The notes beneath the pieces are model-generated. The model made no database searches, was not told the DNA's origin, and was given only the letters and a program-made list of their open reading frames with translations. From assembly GCA_016722025.1 (NCBI GenBank), contig JADKGZ010000020.1:16203-80202 (forward strand): a stretch of DNA of 64,000 bases, given 5' to 3'. Positions within the stretch are counted from its first letter, which is position 1, and every line of letters begins with the position of its first letter. A program made the position numbers and the translations under genes. This DNA comes from Acidimicrobiaceae bacterium. GTDB lineage: Bacteria > Actinomycetota > Acidimicrobiia > Acidimicrobiales > Ilumatobacteraceae. This document shows positions 18,250-27,085 of the stretch, piece after piece.

Positions 18250-18401
18250 GCGCCACCGAGCCTACGCACTGACCGGCCGCTGCCGCTGTTGGGAAGGCTC
18301 GGTGCGCAGCGACCTTCTGGGCGGAACTCGTCCCGGTGTGCGAGACGAATCGCTGCCAGGAGCCGTGCAGGGCGGCAGGTCGGCCGGGGTCGCCGAGAGG
18401 G

Positions 18402-19448
18402 TCAGGTGCTCGTTCGCAACTCGGGTGCGAGCACGCCTTCGGCGACCACCACCTCGCCGTCGAGGGCGATGGTGCAGTTGCGCATCGGCAGGTCGAAGTG
18501 GCCGGCGGTGAAGCGGCCGGCCAGTTCGTTGGCGCCGGTGGAGTACACGAAGTTGCCCGCGTAGACCCGAGCCTCGGTGCCCCAGGTCTCGCGCCTGTCG
18601 TACAGCTGCGACGAGTCCCACCTGGCCAGTTGGTTCATGCCCCACCCGACGTGGCTGGTGGCGTAGCTCTCGCGATCGCCGAAGGCGGCGAGGTAGCTGC
18701 GGAACAGGATGGCGTCGACGCCGTCGCCCTCGATGCGCTCGATGTGGTCGTCGGCAATGTGCAGCACCACCGACGATTGGATGAGGGTGTTGAACGTGAG
18801 GTTCATGTCGCCAGGAGCGAGGACGACGGTGCCGTTGACGGTGTGCGCAGCCGGGAACGCCGCCACCAGCCCGCCGGGCCAGTGAGCGATCGAGCCAGGG
18901 CCGCTGGTGAGGCCGGTCGAGCCGGCGGCTGCGGCGCCGTTCAGCTGCACGCTGAGGTCGGTGCCGGCTGCACTGGTGACGCGCATGAGAGATGCCGAGC
19001 TGAGCCACTGGTACCCCAGCTCGACCCTGCGTGGCATGTCGGGTTCCCATCCGATCCGCTCCAGCACCTCGGGGTGCTCGTTGGAGATCATCAGCACGCG
19101 AGCGCCGCCGGCGAGCACTTGGCCGAGCTCGGGGGAGTGCAGCAAACCCTCGACCGTGCAGTCGATGACGAGATCGCTGGCGGCCAGCGCGGCGATGACC
19201 GCGGGGTGGCCGGCGAGTGCCTGCGAGGCGCCGGTGGAGCGGATGGGCACCGCGTGAGCCGCGGGTGGCGTGGGCACGACGACATCGAACACACGGCCTC
19301 CCAGCGATTGGGCCGCAAGGCGCGCCGTCTCCACGACCGACGGCCGGCTCTGCGACTCGCTGAGCACGGCCACTGTCTCGCCCTCGTGCAGCGCGCACCG
19401 CGCGAAGTGCGCCGCGAACGCCTTGATGAAACGCCACTCGGTGGTCAT
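18402..19448 (-). CDS. NicX/M29-like metalloenzyme (2,5-dihydroxypyridine dioxygenase or leucyl-aminopeptidase fold)
   Basis: 348-residue protein of the M29 aminopeptidase/NicX superfamily. Typical segments are GETVAVLSESQSRP near the N-terminus, the DLVIDCTVEGLLHSPEL strand and the metal-site end (GWGMNQLARWD and RETWGTEARVYAGNFVYSTG). NicX opens 2,5-dihydroxypyridine to N-formylmaleamate, and the next step is done by an alpha/beta hydrolase (NicD); here exactly such a hydrolase gene lies directly upstream, overlapping by ATGA. That pairing favours a ring-cleavage role, but no NicC/NicF-like genes are near. Function is inferred from neighbourhood. Confidence 0.7.
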   Translation of the reverse strand: MTTEWRFIKAFAAHFARCALHEGETVAVLSESQSRPSVVETARLAAQSLGGRVFDVVVPTPPAAHAVPIRSTGASQALAGHPAVIAALAASDLVIDCTVEGLLHSPELGQVLAGGARVLMISNEHPEVLERIGWEPDMPRRVELGYQWLSSASLMRVTSAAGTDLSVQLNGAAAAGSTGLTSGPGSIAHWPGGLVAAFPAAHTVNGTVVLAPGDMNLTFNTLIQSSVVLHIADDHIERIEGDGVDAILFRSYLAAFGDRESYATSHVGWGMNQLARWDSSQLYDRRETWGTEARVYAGNFVYSTGANELAGRFTAGHFDLPMRNCTIALDGEVVVAEGVLAPELRTST

Positions 19449-20256
19449 GAGGCCTCCAGGTCGATGATCGGATGGGCGACGAGATGCTCGGTGATGAGGC
19501 GGTTCACCTGCTCGGGTGCCTCCACGTTCAACAGATGACCGGCGTGCGGCACGATGACCAGTCGCGCATGGGGGAGGTGCTCGAGGAGGTACTCGGCGTA
19601 CTCGGGTGGTGTCTCCTGGTCGAACTCGCCCACCAGCAGCAACGTCGGTTGCTTGATCAGCGGCAACAGCCTCCGTGTGTCATGAGTGACCAGGCAGTTG
19701 ATGCTGCGGCGCAGGGCGGCGCCACTGATTCGAGCCATGGCCGCCCGCTGCCCTTCCAGCGCCGGTGCCGAGATCTGCGGACCGGCGATGCCGCGCAGCA
19801 CCACTTCGGCGAAGTCGGCCGGCTCCTGGCCATCGTCGAGCGGCGCCAGCCGCGCGGCGCGCCAGGCATCCGGCAGGGTGCCGTCGAGCCCGAACCGAGG
19901 GCTGGTGGAGAGCAGCGTCAGCGACCGAACGCGATCGGGGTGCCATGCGGCCAGGTACTGCGCGATCATGCCGCCCATCGAGATGCCCACCACGTGCACC
20001 TTCTGCGCGCCCAACTCGGTGATCCAGCCGGCCGCGGCCGACGCAAGTGCATGAAAGGTGTATGGCTCATCGGGCAGGGGAGCGGAGTTGCCGTAGCCGG
20101 GCAGATCCCACGCCGCCACTCGCCATCGATCGCTCAGCCCTGCAGCTGCGGTTCCCACGAGATGCGGCTGCCGCCGAGCCCGTGGAACAGCGCGACGATC
20201 GAGCCGTCGCCGCACTCGCGCCACGCGAAGCGCGCGCCGTCCACGTCGTGAATCAT
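19445..20256 (-). CDS. alpha/beta hydrolase (one frameshift near 20140)
   Basis: About 270 residues after reconstruction. From the ATG at 20256 the first frame gives the hydrolase opening FHGLGGSRISWEPQLQG and then hits a stop; the second frame continues LSDRWRVAAWDLPGYGNS. One base is missing near 20140. The nucleophile elbow GISMGG (Ser), the acid strand LLVGEFDQETPP (Asp) and PHAGHLLNVEAPEQ (His) complete the triad. It overlaps the NicX-like gene downstream (ATGA). Its promoter shares the TetR-type operator at 20282-20304: TTGACA, 16 bp, CATACT, 6 nt, ATG. Confidence 0.85.
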
Positions 20257-20281
20257 GTGGCGAGTATGGCAGGCCGGAGTC

Positions 20282-20304
20282 GTTTGTCAACACCGTTGAC
20301 AAAC
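20282..20304. promoter_or_regulatory. perfect inverted-repeat operator in a divergent promoter
   Basis: GTTTGTCAAC, 3-bp spacer ACC, GTTGACAAAC: a perfect 10-bp inverted repeat. Each arm contains a TTGACA -35 box reading outward. Rightwards: TTGACA (20296-20301), 17 bp, TCAACT, 7 nt, ATG of the acyl-CoA dehydrogenase (20332). Leftwards: TTGACA, 16 bp, CATACT, 6 nt, ATG of the hydrolase (20256). A protein bound here would block both promoters. The TetR gene at 21540 is the obvious candidate. Confidence 0.85.
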
Positions 20305-20331
20305 CGCGTCCGATCTGTTCAACTGCCATCC

Positions 20332-21504
20332 ATGGGGAACTCGACGACGACGCGGGCCGAAATGGTGGGCCTGGTGCAGGCCATGGGCCCGGCCATGAAG
20401 CAGCGAGCAGTGAAGTACGACCTGGAGGCAAGCTTCCCGTTCGAGAACTTCGCCGACTTCGCAGCCAACGGGTTGATGGGGGTGTGCGTGCCTGCTCGCT
20501 ACGGCGGCCTGGGGGCCAGCTACGCGGACTACGTGCGCGTGAGCGAGGAGATCGGTCGGCACTGCGGGGCGACGGGCCTCACGTTCAACATGCACAACGC
20601 CACGATGCTGTGGTGCGGCGAGGTGAGCGACCTGCTCGACATGACACCCGAGCAACGTGAGCAGCACGAGATCACCCGCACCGAGATGTACCGCGGTGTC
20701 GTCGAGCGTGGCGACATCCACAGCCAGCCGTTCTCGGAGGGGCTGGCGGCGGGCGCCACTGCCGGTGTTGCCACCAAGGCTGTGCCCGTGGATGGAGGTT
20801 GGCTGGTCACCGGGCGCAAGATCTTTGCGTCGCTCTCCGGCGCGGCCACCTTCTACAACGTCACCTGCCAGGTGCCCGGCGAGGACATCATCCGTCTGCT
20901 GGGGGTGCCGAGCAATGGTGATGGCGTGCAGATCGTCGACGACTGGGATCCGTTGGGCATGCGCGGCACGGTGTCGCGCACGCTGTTGATGAACGACGTC
21001 TTCGTGCCGCACTCCAACGAGTGGATGCCGGCCGGGCTCTACAACCAGGCGGCGCTGCGCTACCCGTGGCTGTTCCTCTCGCTGTGCCCCAGCTACCTCG
21101 GCCTCACCGGTGGGGTCATCGACGCAACACGGCTGTACCTGCGCGGCGAGCTGCCGGGCCAGGTTGCCGGCTCGCGGCGCGACCACCCGATCAAGCAGGT
21201 CGGCTGGGCGCAGATGCAGCTCAAGCACCAGCAGTCGCGAGCAATGATGTATCGCGCCATCGACGAAGCAGTGCTCGACCCCACGCAGGACGAGCTGGTT
21301 CGTGGCTGGGCTGCCGCGATCACGGTGATGGAGCATGCAGCGGAGGTGGCCAGCCTGGCGATCAAGGTGTGCGGTGGCCAGTCGATGCAGAAGAACCTGC
21401 CGCTCGAGCGCCTGTACCGCGATTCGCGGTTGGGCAGCACGATGCTGCCGTGGAGCGCCGAGGTGTGCACCGAGCGCCTGGGCACGGCCGGGCTGTTCGA
21501 CTGA
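20332..21504 (+). CDS. acyl-CoA dehydrogenase family protein
   Basis: 390-residue flavoprotein of the acyl-CoA dehydrogenase fold: N-terminal helical domain with GLMGVCVPARYGGLGASYADYV, middle beta domain with VDGGWLVTGRKIFASLSGAATFY (FAD-isoalloxazine contacts) and WDPLGMRGTVSRTLLMNDVFVP, and C-terminal helices with VCGGQSMQKNLPLERLYRDSR. The usual catalytic Glu could not be placed, so it may be a monooxygenase-type or non-standard member. It is transcribed from the divergent, operator-controlled promoter and is followed after 35 nt by the TetR gene, so the three genes look like one regulon. Confidence 0.88.
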   Translation: MGNSTTTRAEMVGLVQAMGPAMKQRAVKYDLEASFPFENFADFAANGLMGVCVPARYGGLGASYADYVRVSEEIGRHCGATGLTFNMHNATMLWCGEVSDLLDMTPEQREQHEITRTEMYRGVVERGDIHSQPFSEGLAAGATAGVATKAVPVDGGWLVTGRKIFASLSGAATFYNVTCQVPGEDIIRLLGVPSNGDGVQIVDDWDPLGMRGTVSRTLLMNDVFVPHSNEWMPAGLYNQAALRYPWLFLSLCPSYLGLTGGVIDATRLYLRGELPGQVAGSRRDHPIKQVGWAQMQLKHQQSRAMMYRAIDEAVLDPTQDELVRGWAAAITVMEHAAEVASLAIKVCGGQSMQKNLPLERLYRDSRLGSTMLPWSAEVCTERLGTAGLFD

Positions 21505-21539
21505 GTGAGCGCGGTGCGCAGCACTCGAGGCGTTCGCTG

Positions 21540-22208
21540 ATGGGCCGACCGGCCGCGTTGAGCCGTGAGCTGATCGTCGACGCGGCAGCGAACCTGGTGG
21601 CCGAGCACGGCGCGGAGGCGATGACTGCTCGCCGGCTCGGCGAGGCACTGGGTTGCGACCCGAGTGCGTTGTACCGCCACTACGCGAACATGGACGACCT
21701 GCAGCGCGAGGTGGGCGATCGCTTCCTGGCGGCCGTGCACGTGGCGCCGCGCCGAGGCGAGAGCTGGGTGGCGGCGGTGCGTCGCATCTGCGTCGAGCTG
21801 CGCGCCGTGCAGCTGCACCAGCCGCGCCTGGCGGTGCTGGTGCGGGCGGCGCCCACGAGGCTCGCCAACGAGCTGCGCATCACCGAAGCGTTGCTGCGCG
21901 AGCTGCGGCGCGGTGGCTTCGACCCGGCTCAGGTGGCCGCCGCCTATCACTCGCTCATCGAGCTGACGGTGGGAGCGGCAGCGATCGATGCGACCATGGC
22001 CGCCGAGCCGGCGGCCGCTCGTCGGCGCGCGTATCGCGAGTGGCGCGCGCACTACGGCACGCTCGATCCGGCGGAGTTCCCCAACGCTGTGGCAGTCGCC
22101 GGGCACCTCTACGAGGGCTCGGCCGACGACCGCTTCGTCTTCGCACTCGACGCACTGCTGCTCGGCATCCGCGTCACGGCGCAGAACGGGGCTCCGTCCG
22201 TGCCGTGA
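21540..22208 (+). CDS. TetR family transcriptional regulator
   Basis: 222 residues. The N-terminal HTH (LSRELIVDAAANLVAEHG..TARRLGEALGCDPSALYRHYANMDDL) is a classic TetR DNA-binding domain, and the C-terminal ligand domain resembles the TetR_C/WHG type. It lies 35 nt behind the acyl-CoA dehydrogenase gene whose promoter carries a perfect palindrome, so it most likely represses that divergent promoter and its own gene. The start at 21540 matches the usual TetR length. Confidence 0.93.
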   Translation: MGRPAALSRELIVDAAANLVAEHGAEAMTARRLGEALGCDPSALYRHYANMDDLQREVGDRFLAAVHVAPRRGESWVAAVRRICVELRAVQLHQPRLAVLVRAAPTRLANELRITEALLRELRRGGFDPAQVAAAYHSLIELTVGAAAIDATMAAEPAAARRRAYREWRAHYGTLDPAEFPNAVAVAGHLYEGSADDRFVFALDALLLGIRVTAQNGAPSVP

Positions 22209-22284
22209 CCCGGACGAGGCGATTCCTCGCGCGAATGTGCGGTGATTCAGTAGTGTCGACGGGGTCGAAGGTCGAGGAGGGGCT

Positions 22285-23369
22285 ATGTCGCAGAAGGTTC
22301 GTGGAGTGGTGGCGCGCAGCAAGGGCGCGCCGGTGACGATCGAGACGATCGTCATCCCCGACCCCGGCCCTGGTGAGGCTGTGGTGGCGGTGCAGGCATG
22401 TGGTGTGTGCCACACCGACCTGCACTATCGCGAGGGTGGCATCAACGACGAGTTCCCGTTCCTGCTCGGCCACGAGGCCGCAGGCGTGGTGGAGTCAGTG
22501 GGCGAGGGCGTCACCAACGTGCAGCCCGGCGACTTCGTCATCCTCAACTGGCGGGCTGTGTGCGGCAACTGTCGCAGCTGCCTGCGCGGCCGCCCGTGGC
22601 TGTGCTTCAGCACCTTCAACGCCACTCAGAAGATGACGCTGGAAGACGGCACCGTGCTGTCGCCCGCGCTCGGCATCGGTGCTTTCGCCGACAAGACGTT
22701 GGTTGCGGCCGGGCAGTGCACGAAGGTCGATCCGTCGGTTCCCGCCACCACCGCCGGTCTGCTGGGCTGCGGAGTGATGGCCGGCATCGGTGCGGCCATC
22801 AACACCGGCAACGTCGGCCGTGGCGACTCGGTCGCCGTGTTCGGCTGCGGTGGCGTCGGCGACGCGGCGATCGCCGGGGCGTTGTTGGCGGGCGCGAGCA
22901 CCATCGTCGCTGTCGACATCGACGACCGGAAGCTGGAGTGGGGCGCCAGTTCGGCGCCACTCACACCTGCAACTCGAAGACCACCGACCCGGTGGAGTAC
23001 ATCAAGTCGGTCACCGGCGGCAACGGCGCCGACGTGTGCATCGAGGCCATCGGCCACCCTGCCGTCTACAAGCAGGCGTTCGAAGCTCGCGACCTGGCCG
23101 GCACCGTCGTGCTGGTGGGCGTGCCGCGCCCCGACATGGTGCTGGAACTGCCGTTCATCGAGGTGTTCGGCCGTGGCGGGCAGCTGAAGTCGTCGTGGTA
23201 CGGCGACTGCCTGCCGTCGCGCGATTTCCCGATGCTGGTCGCGCTGCACCAGCAGGGCCGGTTGCCGCTCGACAAGTTCGTCAGCGAGACCATCTCGCTC
23301 GATGCCGTCGAAGAGGCCTTCCACAAGATGGAGCGCGGCGAAGTGCTGCGATCCGTGGTCGTGCTGTGA
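22285..23369 (+). CDS. mscR: S-(hydroxymethyl)mycothiol dehydrogenase (one frameshift near 22945)
   Basis: Zinc-dependent alcohol dehydrogenase, about 361 residues when reconstructed, closely matching mycothiol-dependent formaldehyde dehydrogenase: GVCHTDLHYREGGIND, FLLGHEAAG, NWRAVCGNCRSCLRGRPW (structural zinc Cys), FNATQKMTLEDG, FGCGGVGDAAIAG (NAD-binding) and LKSSWYGDCLPS. It oxidises the formaldehyde-mycothiol adduct to the formyl thioester. The first frame runs to LEWG, the second resumes at QFGATHTCN; one base is missing near 22945. GAGGAGGGG precedes the ATG. It is followed after 10 nt by the partner hydrolase, as in mycobacteria. Confidence 0.93.
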
Positions 23370-23379
23370 GCACCTTCCG

Positions 23380-24006
23380 ATGACCATCGAGCTGGTCACC
23401 ACCGACGGCATCTTCGCCCTCGACGGCGGTGAGTGGGAGGTCACCAACAACATCTGGCTCGTCGGCGACGACCGTGAAGTTGTGGTCTTCGACGCCGCCC
23501 ACGACTACGAGACCATCGTCGGGGCCATCGATGGCCGCAGGGTGAAGGCCATCGTGCTCACGCACGGCCACAACGACCACATCAACGCCGCGGTGCCGCT
23601 GCGCGATGCGGTGGATGCGCCAATCCTGCTGCACGAGGCCGACCACATGCTGTGGAGCGTGGTGTGGCCGCACGACGAGCCCGACGGCGCCGTCGTGCCC
23701 GGCCAGCTGGTCACGGTGGCCGGCCACCAGCTGGGCATCCTGCACACACCCGGCCACTCGCCCGGGTGCTGCTGCTTCCACGATGTCGCCAGCGGCGTGG
23801 TGTTCAGCGGCGACACCCTCTTCTGCGGCGGCCCCGGGGCCACCGGGCGCAGCTACAGCGACGAGCCCACCATCCTGCGCAGCATCCGCGACCGGCTGCT
23901 GGCGATGCCCGATCACACCATCGTGCACACCGGCCACGGCGACAGCACCACCATCGGCGCCGAACGCGAGCGTGTGCTGGCCCGTGCCGCCGAGCTCGGC
24001 GTCTGA
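23380..24006 (+). CDS. MBL-fold hydrolase, mscR operon partner
   Basis: 208-residue metallo-beta-lactamase-fold protein with THGHNDH (zinc site), HTPGHSPGCCCF and FSGDTLFCGGPGATGR, ending in TIVHTGHGDSTTIG. The mscR/MBL pairing is conserved in mycothiol organisms, where this enzyme is proposed to hydrolyse the S-formylmycothiol (or a related thioester) made by MscR. The gene is in operon with mscR, 10 nt apart. Confidence 0.9.
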   Translation: MTIELVTTDGIFALDGGEWEVTNNIWLVGDDREVVVFDAAHDYETIVGAIDGRRVKAIVLTHGHNDHINAAVPLRDAVDAPILLHEADHMLWSVVWPHDEPDGAVVPGQLVTVAGHQLGILHTPGHSPGCCCFHDVASGVVFSGDTLFCGGPGATGRSYSDEPTILRSIRDRLLAMPDHTIVHTGHGDSTTIGAERERVLARAAELGV

Positions 24007-24068
24007 CCCGACCCAGAGCCCACCCCGCCCACCCCGCTTTTACGTACAGTCTGTCGGCCGCTGAGCTG

Positions 24069-24089
24069 GGGCTGTGAGCCCGGGGTTTT
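24069..24089 (+). terminator. weak hairpin plus T-run between convergent genes
   Basis: GGGCT-GTG-AGCCC (24069-24081) followed by GGGG and TTTT. It lies between the end of the mscR operon and the convergent LigD-like gene. The stem is short, so this is tentative. Confidence 0.35.
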
Positions 24090-24122
24090 GACACAAGCAC
24101 GTGGTTCGGTGGCCCGGGGGTC

Positions 24123-25136
24123 TCAGTTCGGCTTTGGCTTCTTTGCTCTGCTGGGGGCCACGCGCGGGGGCTCGCCAGGCATCTTCGGGTAGACCGGCGG
24201 CCAGGGGGCGTCCTGCAGGCCGGCCGACTGGTCGGCGTGCACCATCTCCAGGAACGGGGCCATCGGCTGCGGATGGTCGTTCATCGCCGCCCACGCGTCG
24301 CCGTGGCGATCCACCCAGGCGGGCACGGTGGCGATCGTCATCTCGTGCGGTTGCAGGGTGTCGAGCAGTTCCCATGGGAACGGGAACGAGACCGGAGCGT
24401 GATCCAGCGCTCTCACCGACCAGGGGGCGAACACGGTCTTGTGCGGAGCGTTCTGGTTGAAGTCGATGAAGATGCGCTCGCCGCGCTCCTCCTTCCACCA
24501 GGCGGCAGTGATCAAGTCAGGTCGTCGGCGCTCCAGCTCACGGGCAAGTGCCACCGCCGCGCTTCGAACGGCGTAGCTGTCGTGTGTGGGCTGCAAGCGC
24601 ACGTAGACGTGGAGGCCGCGATTGCCCGAGGTCTTGATGTAGCCGGCGACGCCCAGGTCGTCGAGCAGACGCTTGGTCTCGTGCGCCGTCTCCTGCGCCA
24701 TCGAGTACGTGGTCCCCGGCCCTGGGTCGAGGTCGATGCGCAACTCGTCGCACATGTCTTGGTTGCTGGCCCGCACAGGCCACGAGTGGAAGCCGAGGCA
24801 ACCGAGGTTGACGGCCCACACCATGTGCGCCATGTCGGCGATCACCAGTGCCCGCGAGGGAGTGCCGTTGGGGGTGAGCACGGTGGTGGTCTGCAGCCAC
24901 TCGGGGGCGCCCTCGGGGATGCGCTTCTGGAAGAAGTTGCTGCCGTGGGCGCCGTTGGGAAAGCGCTGCAGCAGCACCGGTCGGTCGTGCATCTGGCGCA
25001 TGACGGCGTCACCGACGGAGAGGTAGTACTCGATGAGGTCGAGCTTGGTGTCGCCCCGGGTCTGGAAGAAGACCTTGTCGGGGCTGGTGACCACGACGGT
25101 GTGCCCGGCCACCTGGAGCTCGACCCCTTCACTCAT
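24123..25136 (-). CDS. stand-alone LigD-type polymerase (primase-like) domain protein
   Basis: 337 residues, the archaeo-eukaryotic primase fold of the NHEJ LigD polymerase domain. Landmarks: SPDKVFF..TKLDLIEYY near the start, LRIDLDPGPG (metal-binding DxD), KTSGNRGLHVYV, and ERIFIDFNQNAPHKTVFAPWSVR. Such domains add ribonucleotides during end joining. No Ku, ligase or nuclease domain is attached or adjacent. The ATG at 25136 has TACGCT 7 nt upstream (25144-25149), preferred over a GTG at 25154. Confidence 0.9.
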   Translation of the reverse strand: MSEGVELQVAGHTVVVTSPDKVFFQTRGDTKLDLIEYYLSVGDAVMRQMHDRPVLLQRFPNGAHGSNFFQKRIPEGAPEWLQTTTVLTPNGTPSRALVIADMAHMVWAVNLGCLGFHSWPVRASNQDMCDELRIDLDPGPGTTYSMAQETAHETKRLLDDLGVAGYIKTSGNRGLHVYVRLQPTHDSYAVRSAAVALARELERRRPDLITAAWWKEERGERIFIDFNQNAPHKTVFAPWSVRALDHAPVSFPFPWELLDTLQPHEMTIATVPAWVDRHGDAWAAMNDHPQPMAPFLEMVHADQSAGLQDAPWPPVYPKMPGEPPRVAPSRAKKPKPN

Positions 25137-25143
25137 CCCGGCG

Positions 25144-25149
25144 AGCGTA
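25144..25149 (-). promoter_or_regulatory. TACGCT -10 box, leaderless promoter
   Basis: On the minus strand TACGCT is followed by 7 nt and the ATG at 25136. Same arrangement as other leaderless-type starts here. Confidence 0.5.
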
Positions 25150-25236
25150 GCCACCCGCGTCTGTGTGGTGCCGCCCGGATGCCGAGCGGGAGCGCACCGA
25201 CGCGGGTTCGGGGCGTGGGCCGGCAGGGGGTGCGGC

Positions 25237-25242
25237 TACCGT
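25237..25242 (+). promoter_or_regulatory. TACCGT -10 box, leaderless promoter
   Basis: TACCGT, 7 nt, GTG (25250). It supports the GTG as start of the carboxyltransferase gene. Confidence 0.5.
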
Positions 25243-25249
25243 CTCGGGC

Positions 25250-27061
25250 GTGGGGGAAGCGATGGACATCACGGCACCGATGCAGGGCACGATCGTCACG
25301 ATCGACGTGGTGGTCGGCCAGCAGGTGCGGGCGGGCCAGCAGGTGATGCTGATCGAGTCGATGAAGATGCACCACGCCATCGAGTCGGCGTCCGATGGGT
25401 CGATCGAAGCGCTGGTCGTGGCCGTGGGCGCGACCGTGATGGAGCACGCGGTCGTCGCCCGCCTCGCCCCCGGCGAGGTCTCCATCGCCGCTGCGGCCAC
25501 CGAGGCGGCGGAAGACCCGGCGCACATTCGTCCCGACCTGGCAGAGGTGGTCGCCCGCCACGCGATCGGGCTCGACGCGGCTCGGCCAGCGGCAGTCGGG
25601 AAGCGTCGCGCTGTTGGTCGTCGCACCGCTCGTGAGAACGTCGCCGACCTGGTGGACGATGGCTCGTTCGTCGAATACGGCCCTGTCGTCATCGCGCCGC
25701 AACGGCGCCGGCGAGCACTCGACGACCTGATCGCACGCACGCCCGCCGATGGCATGATCGGCGGCCTCGGCAAGGTGAACGGGCAGTCAATCGTCGCGAT
25801 GTCGTACGACTACACCGTGCTGGCCGGCACCCAGGGCGGGCAGAACCATCGCAAGAAGGACCGCCTCTTCGAGCTGGCCGAGTCGCTGCGGCTGCCGGTG
25901 GTGTTCTTCACCGAAGGCGGCGGCGGGCGCCCGGGCGACACCGACATGATGGGCGTCAGCGGCCTCGACTGCCTGGCGTTCATGTACTTCGCCGAGCTCA
26001 GTGGCCTGGTGCCGCTCGTGGGCATCAACGCCGGCTACTGCTTTGCCGGCAACGCGGCAATCCTCGGCTGTTGCGACGTGGTCATCGCCACCGCCGACAG
26101 CAACATCGGAATGGGTGGCCCGGCGATGATCGAAGGCGGCGGCCTCGGCGTGTTCGACCCGCACGACATCGGCCCCATCGATGTGCAACGCGCCAACGGG
26201 GTGGTCGACATCGTGGTGCCCGACGAGGCCGCCGCCGTCGCTGCGGCCAAGCAGTACCTCGGGTACTTCCAGGGCGCTGCCGGCGAGTGGGCGTGCGCCG
26301 ACCAGCGCGAGCTGCGCCACGTCATCCCCGAGGATCGCAAGCGCGGCTACGACGTGCACGCCGTCATCCAGTGCCTGTTCGACACCGGCAGCGTGCTGGA
26401 GCTGCGCCGCGACTTCGGGCTGGGCATGGTCACCGCGTTCGCACGTGTCGATGGCCGCCCGGTCGGTGTGGTCGCCAACAACCCTGGCCACCTCGCCGGC
26501 GCCATCGACAGCGACGGTGCCGACAAGGCCGCCCGCTTCCTGCAGCTGTGCGATGCGTTCGACATCCCCGTGGTCACGCTCGTCGACACGCCGGGGATGA
26601 TGGTGGGCCCCGAGATCGAGAAGACCGCGCTCGTTCGACACTGCAGCCGCCTGTTCGTGACCGGTGCGAACATCACCGTCCCACTCGTGGCCGTCGTGCT
26701 GCGCAAGAGCTACGGCCTGGGCGCGCAGGCGATGATGGGTGGCAGCACGAAGGCGCCGCACGCCACAGTGGCGTGGCCCACGGGCGAGTTCGGCGGCATG
26801 GGCCTGGAGGGCGCGGTGCGCCTGGGCTACCGCAACGAGCTCGCCGCGATCGACGACCTCGAGGAGCGCGAGCGCGTCTTCCAGCAGATGGTCGACCGCA
26901 TGTACGAGGTGGGCAAAGCGGTCAACGTCGCCAGCCACTACGAGATCGACGACGTCATCGACCCGGCCGACACCCGCCGCTGGATCAGCGCCATCCTGGA
27001 AGCCGCGCCCCCGGTGCCGGTGCGCCAGGGGAAGAAGCGACCCAACATCGACACCTGGTGA
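25250..27061 (+). CDS. biotinyl domain fused to acyl-CoA carboxyltransferase
   Basis: 603 residues. Residues 1-75 form a biotin-carrier (BCCP) domain with the biotinylation motif ESMKMHH; residues about 110-600 form both halves of a carboxyltransferase (AccD/PccB-like) with GGGGRPGDTDMMG, AGYCFAGNAAILGCCD, GMGGPAMIEGGGLG, NNPGHLAGAI, DTPGMMVGPEIE and GAQAMMGGS. It would transfer CO2 from carboxybiotin to an acyl-CoA. The biotin carboxylase is not encoded nearby and must act in trans. A BCCP at the N-terminus of the CT subunit is an unusual order. Acyl substrate unknown. Confidence 0.88.
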   Translation: MGEAMDITAPMQGTIVTIDVVVGQQVRAGQQVMLIESMKMHHAIESASDGSIEALVVAVGATVMEHAVVARLAPGEVSIAAAATEAAEDPAHIRPDLAEVVARHAIGLDAARPAAVGKRRAVGRRTARENVADLVDDGSFVEYGPVVIAPQRRRRALDDLIARTPADGMIGGLGKVNGQSIVAMSYDYTVLAGTQGGQNHRKKDRLFELAESLRLPVVFFTEGGGGRPGDTDMMGVSGLDCLAFMYFAELSGLVPLVGINAGYCFAGNAAILGCCDVVIATADSNIGMGGPAMIEGGGLGVFDPHDIGPIDVQRANGVVDIVVPDEAAAVAAAKQYLGYFQGAAGEWACADQRELRHVIPEDRKRGYDVHAVIQCLFDTGSVLELRRDFGLGMVTAFARVDGRPVGVVANNPGHLAGAIDSDGADKAARFLQLCDAFDIPVVTLVDTPGMMVGPEIEKTALVRHCSRLFVTGANITVPLVAVVLRKSYGLGAQAMMGGSTKAPHATVAWPTGEFGGMGLEGAVRLGYRNELAAIDDLEERERVFQQMVDRMYEVGKAVNVASHYEIDDVIDPADTRRWISAILEAAPPVPVRQGKKRPNIDTW

Positions 27062-27085
27062 CGACGCCCTGCTAGGAAGGCACTC

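Noticed and set aside
18402..19448. Naming the gene nicX and the region a nicotinate pathway
   Set aside because: The superfamily also contains M29 aminopeptidases, and nicotinate/6-hydroxynicotinate hydroxylase genes are not in the window.
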